DNA from: Lamellibrachia columna
Taxonomy: Eukaryota; Annelida; Polychaeta; Sabellida; Siboglinidae
DNA: 64,000 bases
Reading direction: 5' to 3'
Assembly (NCBI GenBank): GCA_963662155.1
Contig: OY759269.1
Coordinates: 15,123,069 to 15,187,068 of the forward strand
The translations under genes were made by a program, and so were the position numbers. The notes under the pieces are model-generated. The model did not search any database, had not been told where the DNA came from, and was given only the letters and a program-made list of their open reading frames with translations. This document shows positions 46,831 to 57,776 of this stretch, one piece after another; position 1 is the stretch's first letter; each line of letters opens with the position of its first letter.

Positions 46831-47187
46831 CAAGTTTAGTTTCAAATCTAGCTGCAAGGATGTTCCTCACATCAGAAGTCAATAAAGCAACGCGAGTCCA
46901 CTTTAGCCCTAAATGGAGCAATACAACAGATAAAATCGTTCACTGAAGTTACTTAGTTTTCCAGTTCACTTATTTACTAACCGACCTTTTACAATCTCTG
47001 CCGTTCTTCACTCTTCAATCAATTTTAAACAAAAAGAGAACACTGACTGTGAAAACTCAACGGCATGGGTGAAGCAAAGCATCAATGCAAAACCAATGAA
47101 CAATACATTTTACATGTTCTAATTATTCTGAGAGCGTAATCTTCACTATATAACAGTAGATACAGATATAATACTTTCACATCTTAC
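46831..47187. other. Intron sequence, no feature seen
   Basis: AT-rich; nothing recognised. Confidence 0.5.
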
Positions 47188-47244
47188 CGTACACTCGATG
47201 GACACACACGCTTTAGTAGCTTCCCTTAGCAGAAACATACACAT
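47188..47244 (-). CDS. Weak candidate alternative first exon (19 codons, phase 0)
   Basis: On the minus strand an ATG at 47244 (or an in-frame ATG at 47238) opens 19 codons, MCMFLLREATKACVSIECT, ending at ACG|gtaaga in phase 0. That phase suits the exon starting at 40753 but not the nearer exon at 44659. Just upstream (47260-47400) CpGs are clustered compared with the surrounding intron, as in a promoter. The start context is poor and the peptide is unremarkable, so it may equally be a non-coding first exon or chance. Confidence 0.3.
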
Positions 47245-48702
47245 ATGGAATACGCAGTCAAATCAATTCTTGCTGATCATCGGCCAAATGGTCTGACCGA
47301 CATATCATCTGATTTCCCAAAAGGCCCCGTAAACGCGAGTCGTCACGCCAATATGACCACGAATACATTTGTGGGAACTGGACGATACATTATTTGATTA
47401 CTTCCTCGAAATTATTTACTGGTTCGGCTTGGTGGTGACACCTAGTGGTGACTATGCAACACTAACTTGCAAGGGGGAGCAATTATAAGTTACATTACTT
47501 CAGCTACTCCTTTCCCAATATTGTATTACATGTAAAAATGTGACAATGTTGGAAACAAATAAATGATGCTGATGAACGCTACACACTGTTTTTCTTCCCA
47601 TAAAATTTGTCCAATATTGACCCAATTCGAGATTTTTAAAACATCACTTCTGCTATTATCAGCTTTGTTGCAGTAAAATAATTGCAACACATCTAAGCAA
47701 TTTAGAGATTTTTTATTGTTAACATAATTATTGTTATTAAAACTATTGCTCAGACTTGATCGACTCAAAAAGTATGGTTACAAATGCTACCAATATATTG
47801 AATAAAAATTTTATGGCAGATTAATTTGAACAACATTAAGAGCATTATCAATGGAAACAAAGCAGAGAAAACAGCCATCCAGGCATCTTCAAGCGAGCAA
47901 ATACGTAAGCCTGAAGATCAAAAACAACTGCAAAACTGGGACGAAACCTTACTGCACTGAACTGTCACCCACGACTTTCAGCAAAGTGTGTCTACAGGGC
48001 TTGGGAGATTCCTTAATTAACCCAGTCTGCGGTCTACCAGTGATCTGGACTTTAGTGCATGCCCCAAGTACACGTCAACTTCACACTATCTTGCCTAGAA
48101 ACACCAACGCAAAAACAAAGTCCACTGCTGTTACTGAGTCACCCCAACAAACAAGTTTTTACTTAGACTTTCAATTAATGCCAAGAGCTTGTTCAGTCGT
48201 CAATCTGTGCATAGTATGTTTTGTCACTAGGTGGCACCACTGACAACAGCAGGACCCAATCTCTAGAGCGGTAATTTACCATTCGTGGATGAGGAATAAA
48301 CTACCAGTGATTTTGAATCAGTAATCCCTTTCATGGATATTGTGCACCCTGATTTGTTATGAACATATTGGCATATTTTAAAACTGCTGGTTGTATCAGT
48401 TTACAAAATAACCAAATGCTAACATGTCAGCATTACAGGCTGTACTGGTAATAATAATCTTGAAAATAAAAAAATTACAAAAACTTTGACTTTAAATTAA
48501 GACTAGGCTAAACAGCATGCAGAATAATAAAAACTGCAATTTTTTTCAAAAGGGCAACCATTATCACGACCCACCTTTGATAAAAACACGACAGTAAATA
48601 AACTTAAATCCAACACATTCAAACAAACTGGTATTATTACTGATGACTTTACAATCGAAGGAAGAAAACACATATGTAGACTTGTAACAATAACGCATTT
48701 AC
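47245..48702. other. Intron sequence; CpG cluster at 47.26-47.40 kb
   Basis: A modest CpG cluster (aaacgcgagtcgtcacgcca and neighbours) lies at 47270-47400. The open frame at 47851-48243 (plus, 130 codons) has no recognisable motif and I do not call it a gene. Confidence 0.45.
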
Positions 48703-48730
48703 CTGTGATTGTCCAGAACAAAGCTGCCAT
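48703..48730 (-). CDS. Candidate alternative first coding exon MAALFWTIT (phase 1)
   Basis: An ATG in the context gcacATGGC opens nine codons plus one base, ending at ACAG|gtaaat. Its phase (1) matches the next downstream exon at 44659, giving MAALFWTITG-SNTVIPTQ. Such a transcript would skip modules D1 and D2 but keep D3, the Ig domains and D4. Sequence upstream (48731-48910) contains no in-frame splice acceptor of note and could be the 5' UTR and promoter; a cataaata motif lies near 48,900 on the minus strand. The exon is very short, so chance occurrence is possible. Confidence 0.5.
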
Positions 48731-49180
48731 GTGCTCCTTGTATCAAAGTAATGAAATAAAGAAATAGTAATCCTCTAGTACTCTGTAAGATCTGACAGGG
48801 AGCTTGTATTCACGCACTGCTCTCGGTGTCACTCACTCTGTCCTTCTGTCCTGTTCACTACACTGACTGGCTATAAGGCCACTTGGTTTGACAAGCAATA
48901 TTTATGGTGTCACTGTGGGGAAGTCATTTCAGTGATGTATGTCACCCAGATTAAAGGACCACGGTATTGTCATGTTGACATTCGCACAGCTTGGCGAAGG
49001 TGGTGAACAGTGGTCAGTGCTGGTGAGAGGCCAGTTGGACATACTGAGTAGGCAGGGCTATGAGGAGTGTTTAACTGCTGTTTAATTCTTGCAACGACAT
49101 CTTTGTTTGACAGACACTGTTTATGGCGGGTGGTACGGAAGTCATTTTAATGAAATATGTCACCCAGTATCATGATATTC
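48731..49180. other. Possible 5' UTR/promoter region, then plain intron
   Basis: Immediately upstream of the candidate first exon. No core promoter element is convincing. A segment with atgtcacccag recurs near 48940 and 49160. Confidence 0.35.
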
Positions 49181-49182
49181 AC

Positions 49183-49520
49183 ATGGGAGGGGGAGGCTGG
49201 GAGGGGAGGAGGGAGGGGGCAAGAGGGAGGCAGGGAGGGTGAGAAGGGGTGAGAGAGGCAGGGAGGGGGCAAGAGGGAGGCAGGGAGGGGAGGGTGGGAA
49301 GGGGAAAGAGGGAGGCAGGGAGGGGCAAGAGGGAGGCAGGGAGGGTGGGAAAGGGCGAGAGCGAGACAGGGAGGGGGCAATGGGGAGGCTGGGAGGGGAG
49401 GGAGTAAAGAGGTGAGAGGGAGGCAGAAAGGGAAGGGCGAGAGGGAGGCAGGGAGGGGAGGGGAGGGAGGCAGGGAGGGGAGGGAGGCAGGGAGGGGAGA
49501 GGGAGGAGACGAGAAGGAGA
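49183..49520. repeat. Polypurine (GGGAGGCA)n minisatellite
   Basis: About 335 bp of almost uninterrupted purine on the plus strand, made of gggaggcagggaggg and gagggaggca units. The apparent Pro/Leu/Ser-rich frame on the minus strand is an artefact of the repeat. Mirror-symmetric purine runs like this can form triplex or G-quadruplex structures. Confidence 0.95.
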
Positions 49521-51900
49521 TAGGAACCTTTTTATTCATATTCAGACCAAATGTAATTTAATCCATTTTACTGAAACGTTGCGGAGAACATATCCCTATT
49601 TAATTTTCATTTCTAGAAAACTATTTCCCTAACCTTGGCACTCTACAAATGACATATTGGCAAGTCCTGCCCGGGTAAACAGTGCCACAGCCAATCCTTA
49701 ATACCTTATCAGGTTAACTGTGACACTTCAGGGTCAGGTCAACCCCCACACATGGGTCAACCCCAAACAAACCAGCACAACAAGCAGCCTGGGCGTGTAA
49801 CATTAGCCAGGAGGTTTGACACCAGAAACCACAGGGCATACAATATTAAAACAACATAACTTATCATTGTTATTTCCACAGCCTTCCACAGCCACAGCAG
49901 GTCAGAGCCTGAACTAGTAGCTGCACTGTGCACATAAGCCCTGGGTTCTTTATAGGTCTGATGTTTATCAGCCTAATCCATGGATCAGAGGGAACCTGGA
50001 CATAAAACATCATTATCTGCCTGTCAAACAGCTGGAAAATGGCTAATTTGTCTGGAGGGAAATTGCTGCCCTGGGGGGAAGATAGCTCCAGAGCACATGA
50101 CTTGGGTGTCAAGTGGTGTCAACCTAGGTCAATAGTAAGTTTATCAAGACACATTTACAGATAAATAATGTCCATGACAAAGCATTACACATAAGCTCCT
50201 CTGACAACTATATTAGTTACTGTTTACATTAAATGTTATGAAAATTAATATAAATATCTTCATTCATGTTAAAAAAAACATGCATACACATATGCATTAA
50301 AAATATAAATTAGTTATAATATAATAACAAATTTAAATACAAGTAAATAAGATAAAGATCACCACTATACATAATAAAGTATGCTTGCACATCTAATAAT
50401 AATAACTGTTATTTGTATAGTGCCTTATTTCCAGATATAAAACCTTCATTCAGAGGCGCTTGAAATACAACATTTGTAAGACATAATCGCTACAAAAAGG
50501 GATATAATACGGAATTTACGTATAGACTACACAGGCCCACAGACATCTAGACTACACAGGCCCAATAACGATAATATTATGGATACAGTCAGTGTATTTT
50601 TATTAATTTTACGGTATGTCCTATGGACAGTATATACCCGCTGTGAAATTCTGCTGTGCCGTTATGAAATTTATATTATGTAATATTTACTAAGAAAGTT
50701 GAAAAAAATCAGCTTTTCTGGTATGACGTTCCACATGACCTGTACGAGCTGAACCTCATAAAATGAACTGGATACAATTACTCACAGTACAAATATCATT
50801 CTTGTAGCTTGCTTTTGCACAAAAGTTTGGCTAAATTATGGTAAATTTTGCTGCATTTTCCAAATAGCTTCTCATATTCTCTTATGGTATCACCTGTATA
50901 TATACATTATGACTTTGACTAATCCAACGCTATTCAGAATAGAAATATAGAACACTAACCCCAGAATAAGTATCACCATTACATCTAGGAAAGGCACATT
51001 TTATTTACCAATTATTACATGGAAAGTAGCTAAGCGTCACCGCTACAATTGTGCTGCAAAATGACAAATGTTTAACTGGAAAACAAGATGTGAATATATT
51101 GAAAACTGAGAAACGTCAACATTAATTAATAACCAACTGCTAACAAGACGGGAATCGCTACACCTTATAAACTCCCGGCACGTCAATAATAGCTTATTTG
51201 TTGGACCACAGACGTCACTGATCATCAATCAACTGTAGAAACCAACCGCTCATTATGGTCAATACTGGACAATTGTATACACCATTGACCACAGTATCCA
51301 GTTTAACAGAGGTCAGTGGCCAGAATCACCCCCAAACTCCTACTTTGTCTGCTGTTATTGTACACAAACCCTTTTCTTTGATGCACCATGACAAATTGAT
51401 ATCCATTTAACTAGTCAGAGCTCTAGCATAAATAATCCCAGTTTCACACCTATACATGGACCTCTTGTGACAGATGTCTAGTTGACAACTTGCTTGTTTA
51501 TGTATGACACAAATACGAGAACAAGAGTATTTACTTATACAAGAATAAGATTATTTCCTAAAAACCAGATCAAGCTAGGCAAACGTCATTGCTCAATCAG
51601 ATTAGAACATTACATTTAAGTTGTCACATATGTTCATAGCTGTGAAGGTCCTTTAAATGACAAATCTGTCTATCACAGTTGTCTTGCTTTTCTATGACAT
51701 AAACACAAAAACAATATAATTTATTAAGACCAGATTAAGCCAGGCAAATTTGATTGCTCAATCAGATCAAAACATTACATTTCAGCGGTCAAGTTTAGTG
51801 CATTTGGTCAGCCCTTCTCACATTAAACAAGTGAGCCCTTCCCACACAGATACAAAACATACTCCAAGAAATTAAACACTTTATCTTATGCCGACATAAA
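49521..51900. other. Intron sequence, no gene seen
   Basis: 50400-50480 resembles a SINE or retroelement 3' end (gttatttgtatagtgcctta). At 50515-50565 tagactacacaggcccac is duplicated. The rest shows no exon or structure. Confidence 0.45.
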
Positions 51901-51904
51901 TTTT

Positions 51905-52330
51905 GGGAGATATGCCATCTGTCCATTACACAGTCTGCCAATTATACACAATCTGTCAATTATATTATAATCTGTCAATTATAATAACAGTCTGTTTGTT
52001 TATCATACATAACCTGTCATTAACCTGTCATTTACACATAAACTGTCATTTACACACAAACTGTCATTTACACATAAACTGCCATTTACACATGTCTGTC
52101 TATTATACATAACCTGTAATTTACACATAAACTGTCATTAACCTGTCATTTACACATAAACTGCCATTTACACATAACAGTTTGTCTACTATACATAACC
52201 TGTCATTTACACATAAACAGTCAGCTACATAAAGTGGTCAATTATACCTAACATGTAATTTATATACATCTAATCTGTCAATTGTACATAACCTGCCATT
52301 TACACGCATCTTGTCAAGAATACACAACCT
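51905..52330. repeat. Degenerate 18-20 bp minisatellite
   Basis: Many imperfect copies of cataaactgtcatttacaca and related attatacataacctgtca units, old and diverged. Confidence 0.85.
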
Positions 52331-52722
52331 GTCAAACTGTTCAATTATCATAAATATGTTAAAAGTAAACATCTAACTTGTTCATTATATACAAGACCTT
52401 TCAGTCTTTCACACAGCAAGCAAGATAAACCTAAACAGTAAACATGCCAATACTAGGCCACCGCTGACAGCTCTTGGCCATTTGGAATTGGCTAAACAAA
52501 AGTTACCCGTTTGAGCCAATTTGGCCACCAGCATTTTTGTTGAAAAGCCTGCAGAATACATGAGCATTTGTTTTCTTGATGCCCATAAAAAATGTGGCTA
52601 AAGCAATTTGTATTTGACTAAAAAAAAATTTGGGGCCTTAGCCAAAATAGCTCAACAGTTTACAACATCAGAGCTAGCTAGCCCAGCAATACACATCAAT
52701 TGACAATACATCTCACACTTAC

Positions 52723-52738
52723 CTCTGTAACGCTCCAT
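52723..52738 (-). CDS. Candidate alternative first coding exon MERYR (phase 1)
   Basis: An ATG at 52738 opens five codons plus one base (M-E-R-Y-R-G) and ends at a strong AGAG|gtaagtgtg donor in phase 1, which matches the exon at 44659. Like the exon at 48.7 kb, this would bypass modules D1 and D2. Such a tiny coding part would normally follow a longer 5' UTR in the same exon, extending to higher coordinates. The donor is one of the best in the window, but the coding piece is too short to be evidence alone. Confidence 0.4.
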
Positions 52739-53530
52739 CAACAGAAAAATATTTGTCCTCTACGAAAAACCACAGCCCTTCCACTATGTTCCCACCAAGC
52801 TCTTGACTTGACAACGAAAACTCAAAATCATTCTATCTGGCTGATGTCAACTGTCAATCCATATTTAGTGCTACAAACAATGTTCACTCTGGGTGCGCTG
52901 TGACGCACATGGACAAAAATTACAGCCATCCAACCGAAATTGAATCATATGCATAGTTAGGTAATTCCCAGCAATTATGTATAATGACTGCATGATACGT
53001 CTACATAGGCACCAGCAGCCACAGCAAAATTGGCAGACACAATTGTGCTTGGCAAACTGCAGTTACTACGACAACTGTGTTGAAAAAAATGCACCTAACA
53101 TTTCACACAGTTGGTACTCTATCCGATTAGACTTGTACGTAAAATTATGGTTCTGGTATAGAGAGCAGTATGTGGTTCTTAGGAACAAGTAAAATATATT
53201 TCAACAAGCACAGACCTATTTTTTAAAACATCAGATCCAGAACGAATTATTATCACAGCTGTAGCTGATTATAACTATTACCATCACTTTGAAGAACAGT
53301 GCAGTGTCTAAAAAGTAGTTATGACATTAAGGCAATCAATTAGCGAGACAAAATTCCATTAAACACCAGCAACAGTAAAGCAATTTATCAACGTTGCTGG
53401 GAGACAACTATGTGTGTGGCAATACTACATTGAGTTGGAGTGGTACAGTACTGCCATCTAGTGAGCAATGAGATCATTAAATGGCACCACCACTGAGACT
53501 GTTGGCTGTAACCACAGACATAAATAAAAG
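52739..53530. other. Intron or 5' UTR sequence, no further feature seen
   Basis: Nothing recognisable apart from the possibility that its left part is the UTR of the candidate exon at 52723-52738. Confidence 0.4.
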
Positions 53531-53534
53531 GGTT

Positions 53535-53865
53535 ACAGAGTGGGGAAGGAGAGAGGGCGGACAGGGGTCAAAGGTGATGGGGATATGGGCTGAGAGTGAG
53601 ACGGGAGAAAGATGGAGAGGGGGAGAGAGAGATGGATATGTGGAGGGGGAGGAAAACAGGAGACCGAGGGGGGAGGGGGGATTGGGAAGGGAGAAGGTAA
53701 AATGGAGAGAGCTTGGACAGAATGGGGAGAGAGGGAGTTGTGGGGAGAGAGAAAGGGAAGGAGGTAAGAAGAGAGAATGACAGAAAGAGAGAGATGTGGC
53801 AGAGAAAGAACAGCTGACAGAGGAGTTAGGGAGGATGACCTAACACACACACACACACACACATT
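53535..53865. repeat. Polypurine (GA-rich) tract ending in (CA)n
   Basis: About 300 bp of G/A-rich plus-strand sequence (gagagagatgga, ggggaggaaaacagg units, not strictly periodic) followed by about eleven CA repeats at 53842-53862. Confidence 0.9.
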
Positions 53866-53954
53866 AGCAAATACCCAGGAGAGTCTTGATCCTATGCGTA
53901 CTTCAATTGTAGAAAATAATAACATTCTTCTAAAGTGCCAGAGTGGGCGACAAG

Positions 53955-54330
53955 GACATAATAGTTACATGGCCTCCTCCTTTCTCTCACTCACTACCAC
54001 TTCTTAAATCGTTGCATTGGCTCCCTGTCCGATATCGCATTATTCTTAAGATCTCTACAATTACCTATCAAGCACTTCCATCCAGGCAACCAGCATGTTT
54101 ACATTCACTGCTCACTCCTGCAAGACAACTTCGATCATCTAATTCCAACCAACTTTTTGTTCCCAGTGTTAAGACAAATTTCGGAACTAGAGCTTTTTCT
54201 GTTGCTGCACCGACTCTGTGGAACTCACTCCCTGTTAGTGTTACGTCTGTAGGAAATATAACATTTATCCTTAAACGTATTATTAATACCATTTGCTACC
54301 TGGCATAGAGGCATATAAGAAAGATTCTTT
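53955..54330 (+). mobile_element. LINE 3' coding end (degenerate)
   Basis: The translation reads LLKSLHWLPVRYRIILKIST, then LHSLLTPARQLRSSNSNQLF and GTRAFSVAAPTLWNSLPVSV, the characteristic C-terminal region after the reverse transcriptase in many animal LINEs. It is 5' truncated. The open frame (to 54308) is intact in this part but ends in a tail typical of decayed copies. Confidence 0.85.
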
Positions 54331-54504
54331 TTCGGACAACACATAAACTTTATGCATGTCACAAGTCTTGTTCGTATTGTTCTGGCAGTTAGGTTTTGTC
54401 CACGTAGTCATCTCCTATGGATACCTGTGGTGCACACTGACATAGGGAAAACATGCTATCAGATGTTATAATTAAATCTGAATTCATAGCAAGTGAGCAT
54501 TGGT

Positions 54505-54745
54505 ACGCTACATAGGAACCTCGCTATTAAGGTCACCCTCTGGACAGGGCTAAAGTGATCTGAATTGTGAGGTGATCATATTAGCCAGGGTGGTGAGGTG
54601 GCTGCATTACCAGACTATAAAGATAGCTTTGACTGTACAGTGGATTCCGCTTACTGTAATCACTTCCAACCATAGCAATTTGATTATATTAAGCAGCTGA
54701 TCCACTGGCATTTTCATACAGTGGGAATAGCAAATGATTTCATCC
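54505..54745. mobile_element. Possible pogo/Tigger-like DNA transposon remnant
   Basis: aggaacctcgctattaaggt and tacagtggattccgcttact resemble terminal motifs of pogo-like elements (C-A-G-T..G-A-A-C-C-T-C-G-C-T-A-T-A). No transposase is visible and the ends do not form a clear inverted pair, so this is tentative. Confidence 0.35.
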
Positions 54746-54861
54746 CAGACAATAATTTGTTTATCTTGGATTCTACGACTGGTTCTGTTAAGCACAGTTC
54801 AACGTATGTACACAGATCGACGTATGGGAAAATGTTTGAGCTCAGTAGCAATGCGGGGAAA

Positions 54862-55215
54862 TTGAGGGGAGCGGTGGTCTATTGGTTTGAGCACCCAACT
54901 GTCAATCGAGAGGACGGTGGTTCGATTCTACCTGCCGCCATTTCAAAGCTTGTGCAATTTCATTCACCTTAATTTTCCAGCGTTTTTCGAAAGAGACAGT
55001 AAAATTTTTTGGTCCCTTCTATCTGATGTCTAAGTGAGGGGAAGTGAACGAATTAAAGATCCCACCTGTGTACCCAGTTCACTCACGCAGCAGTGGTCTC
55101 TATCTCTAACTATTAAGGTCAGACTCTAGTTCTCGTGGCCAGAGCTGCTTCCCGAGCAAGGAATGTGGATGACAGTAATGCCCTAGCTGACTCCCCAGGG
55201 GTCTAAAGCAGTATA
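54862..55215 (+). mobile_element. tRNA-derived SINE, second family
   Basis: A-box-like gtggtctattggtttgagca (54874-54893) and B box ggttcgattct (54919-54929), then a body with tttcgaaagagacagtaaaa and ttggtcccttctatctgatg that is shared with the SINE at 61.5 kb but not with the 19-kb family. Confidence 0.75.
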
Positions 55216-56264
55216 TTGGATGGATAGGAAATTGATATGATTTTCACAAAAATGGCCCTGCCACCGGACCGAGCTTCTAACATCTGAAGTTCACAACAGA
55301 CAAGTTTTTCCCAAGTGAGTGTCCCAGCACCTGTCGCGTCTCTCGTTACTTGCCACGTCTCGATTACTTTAAACATGATCAGATAAACGCCTGACTTTGG
55401 AAGTCAGACAACTGTGGAAGCTACCATGCATAACCCGGACGCATGTGCCGTCTGGGTCGCCAAACTTATGCACACCTGATATCTAACCGGTTGACGTTTC
55501 CGCTCGCCCAATCTGTTCATGCCAAGTTTGAACACATCTTGTGAGTTTTTTACCAGTGGCTTTGGGAAGATCCAAGAATTGTTTACATAAATATCAGCAA
55601 AACTTCCCGCGATTTTCATGGAACTGCTGTCATGTGACTGCTGTCATGTGACGACCACCAACTTGGTCACTGGTCACATAACACCGAAGTTCAGACTAGC
55701 ACTGATGAATGGACCATGGTCTAGATACCTCGTTTAAAAAAATGCGTGACTCTGAAAGGTAGCTACTTTCTTTCATATGACAGTAATAATAATAAAATAC
55801 AACATTTATATAGCGTCATATTCACTCTACATCACGCTATTACTCAAAGTAGAGATATATTTAAAAGACATAAATAAAACAATTAAATCAAATGTTCAAT
55901 AACATAAACTGCATTATCTTGCAGCACAAATGGAAAAAAACATACAATTACATAATGTGTTTTCATTATACATTCCACTGGTGGATACCTACTAGCAAGA
56001 CGTGTACCATGGACCCTTCTTACAGGGCCTTTCCCACCAAATGCTACCCTCTCACCAGAGGCCACCTTGCTGCAAAGAAGGCTTTCCCATGATAATTCTC
56101 ACCTCACATGATGTCACCCCTCTCATAAGGCCTCTGCACGTTTGGCCTTACTGTGGGATTGCTGTATATACCACACATAGTTAATTATCTGCTCAAAAGT
56201 TCAACAATTTTACCCTTAGAAAAACTCACATCAGGGTTGAGGGAAATATATTCCTTGTACTTAC
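55216..56264. other. Intron sequence, no gene seen
   Basis: 55790-55860 carries a taataataataaaatacaac plus atttatatagcgtc motif like the 3' ends of SINEs here. 55620-55655 has a gctgtcatgtgactgctgtc duplication. No exon was seen. Confidence 0.5.
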
Positions 56265-56343
56265 CGTCAGCCGCCCTCTGTCGTACGCTGCGCAGAGCGG
56301 CCCGTATAAGAACCCTCTCGTCGAGGTCTCTTGTTGCTTCAAG
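56265..56343 (-). CDS. Smoothelin/Ig gene, exon with second half of smoothelin module D2
   Basis: This 79-nt exon (phase 0 in, phase 1 out) has an atttcttgcag acceptor and a GACG|gtaagt donor. It encodes LEATRDLDERVLIRAALRSV followed by RQRAADG. This is the most canonical smoothelin signature in the window (E-A-T-x-D-x-x-E-R-x-L-I-R-A-A-L-R-x-(V/L)-R-Q). Smoothelin domains of this type occur in actin-binding proteins of contractile tissue. It pairs with IEDEKTLQSL at the end of the upstream exon 58073-57777. Its phase-1 donor leads to the exon at 44659 across an 11.6-kb intron that contains two or three candidate alternative first exons. Confidence 0.92.
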
Positions 56344-57776
56344 CTGCAAGAAATTATATACGTTATATTCAGTCAAGCCTCAGGTCCACGGTTCAACCAC
56401 GCTTGGCCACATTCAAACAGGAGCTAATTGAGCTTAATTTTATTGCCAAGGATTTTTTTTTACTAGAGGGCTCTCCATTTATCATGAGTCAAGAGGCACA
56501 TTCATGCCAAATTAGGCAGGTAGCTATTCTCACTAAGCAGATATGAAAAAAGACAATACATTGACAAATATTTTTTGCAAAAAACAAATGACACATTTGA
56601 CCCCAAAACCACAATAACTATAGATGCAAATTATACCCACAAAAAACACAAACCATTGAACAGTTTGCCTACATTATGTTTCAACTGCAACTAACCATTC
56701 AGACTTTGTGGCCCCAATTTCACGGATACAAAGTCCCGAAAGAGGAACAATAAATCAGGTTAAAAAACATTTCTGACGTATCAAATAATGCATAAAAAAC
56801 ATGCTCTGTGAGGTAACTTCAAACGATCTGTCAAGCACATCAAAGGTAGCCAGCAATATGACACGCAGTGTCATGTAAACGGTTCCATAAAGGCGGTCAA
56901 TACAGACCGAGACACCATTGTATTGAATTGCACGCAGCCTTGGCATCAAGCACACTAGCCGATTTTTCGTTGAGGGACTGCAGATTTTTTATCGAAGCAA
57001 AATTTTTGTGGCCATATAGCTTGCAGTACACTAGCCGATATTTTGCTGCAACTAACATGACTCTACTGGTGAGTTTAAAATGCAGCCAACATTTTAAAAT
57101 AATGTTTGTACATGTGACGGCAATCACACTGTCCTTCAAGCCCCGATCTTGTTGTAGACTTGTAAGAATTTGCAGCAGACAAACCGATTATTTGTCAGTC
57201 AAAAAAAATTTTGCTAGTTTGCAATCAGGGGACAAGTTGTGAAACAGTTATTGGGGCAAAAAGCAACAAGAAAGAGCTGTTGGTCTTTCTTGGAAGTCCC
57301 TCAAAACGTCACGTTTGGTAACAACAACAAAGTTACAGAAACTGGTTTTGGATCAGATTTAAGACTTTATTAAATCAATACTCTGAAAGACCTTTTCCCA
57401 TGACAAATTCAATATAAATAACATCACGATTGTGGTCAACCCCTCTCCAAGAACCATTTATTTATTTGGTGATCAAACTGTATCATTTGAAGAAGCATAT
57501 CATTCAGCCATACACAGTCCATTCCACCGTTGTCGTATTTTAGCCACGGCATAATTTCATGACACCAGATTTAAAACTGTCATAAGCCCTTTCTTTGGAA
57601 ATTTCCGTTTTTATGACTTTTACAGGGCCTTAAAAAGCAAGATTAAATTTAAGACTTTAAAACGTCACACCCCCCGAGAAAGAATAACACTGATAAAAAC
57701 AGTGATACTGTAAACCTTCAAAATGTCACACTTGGTAACAGCGAGAAAACATTTTACAGAAACAACATTGACTTAC
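56344..57776. other. Intron between D1/D2 exons, no feature seen
   Basis: AT-rich. Motifs such as ttaaaacgtcac and agactttatt recur loosely around 57300-57725, but there is no clear repeat or exon. Confidence 0.5.

Noticed and set aside
47851..48243. 130-codon open frame on the plus strand
   Set aside because: No motif, no splice context, ordinary intron composition; most likely chance.
49147..49539. 130-residue Pro/Leu/Ser-rich frame on the minus strand
   Set aside because: It is the complement of a polypurine minisatellite, with no recognisable protein features.
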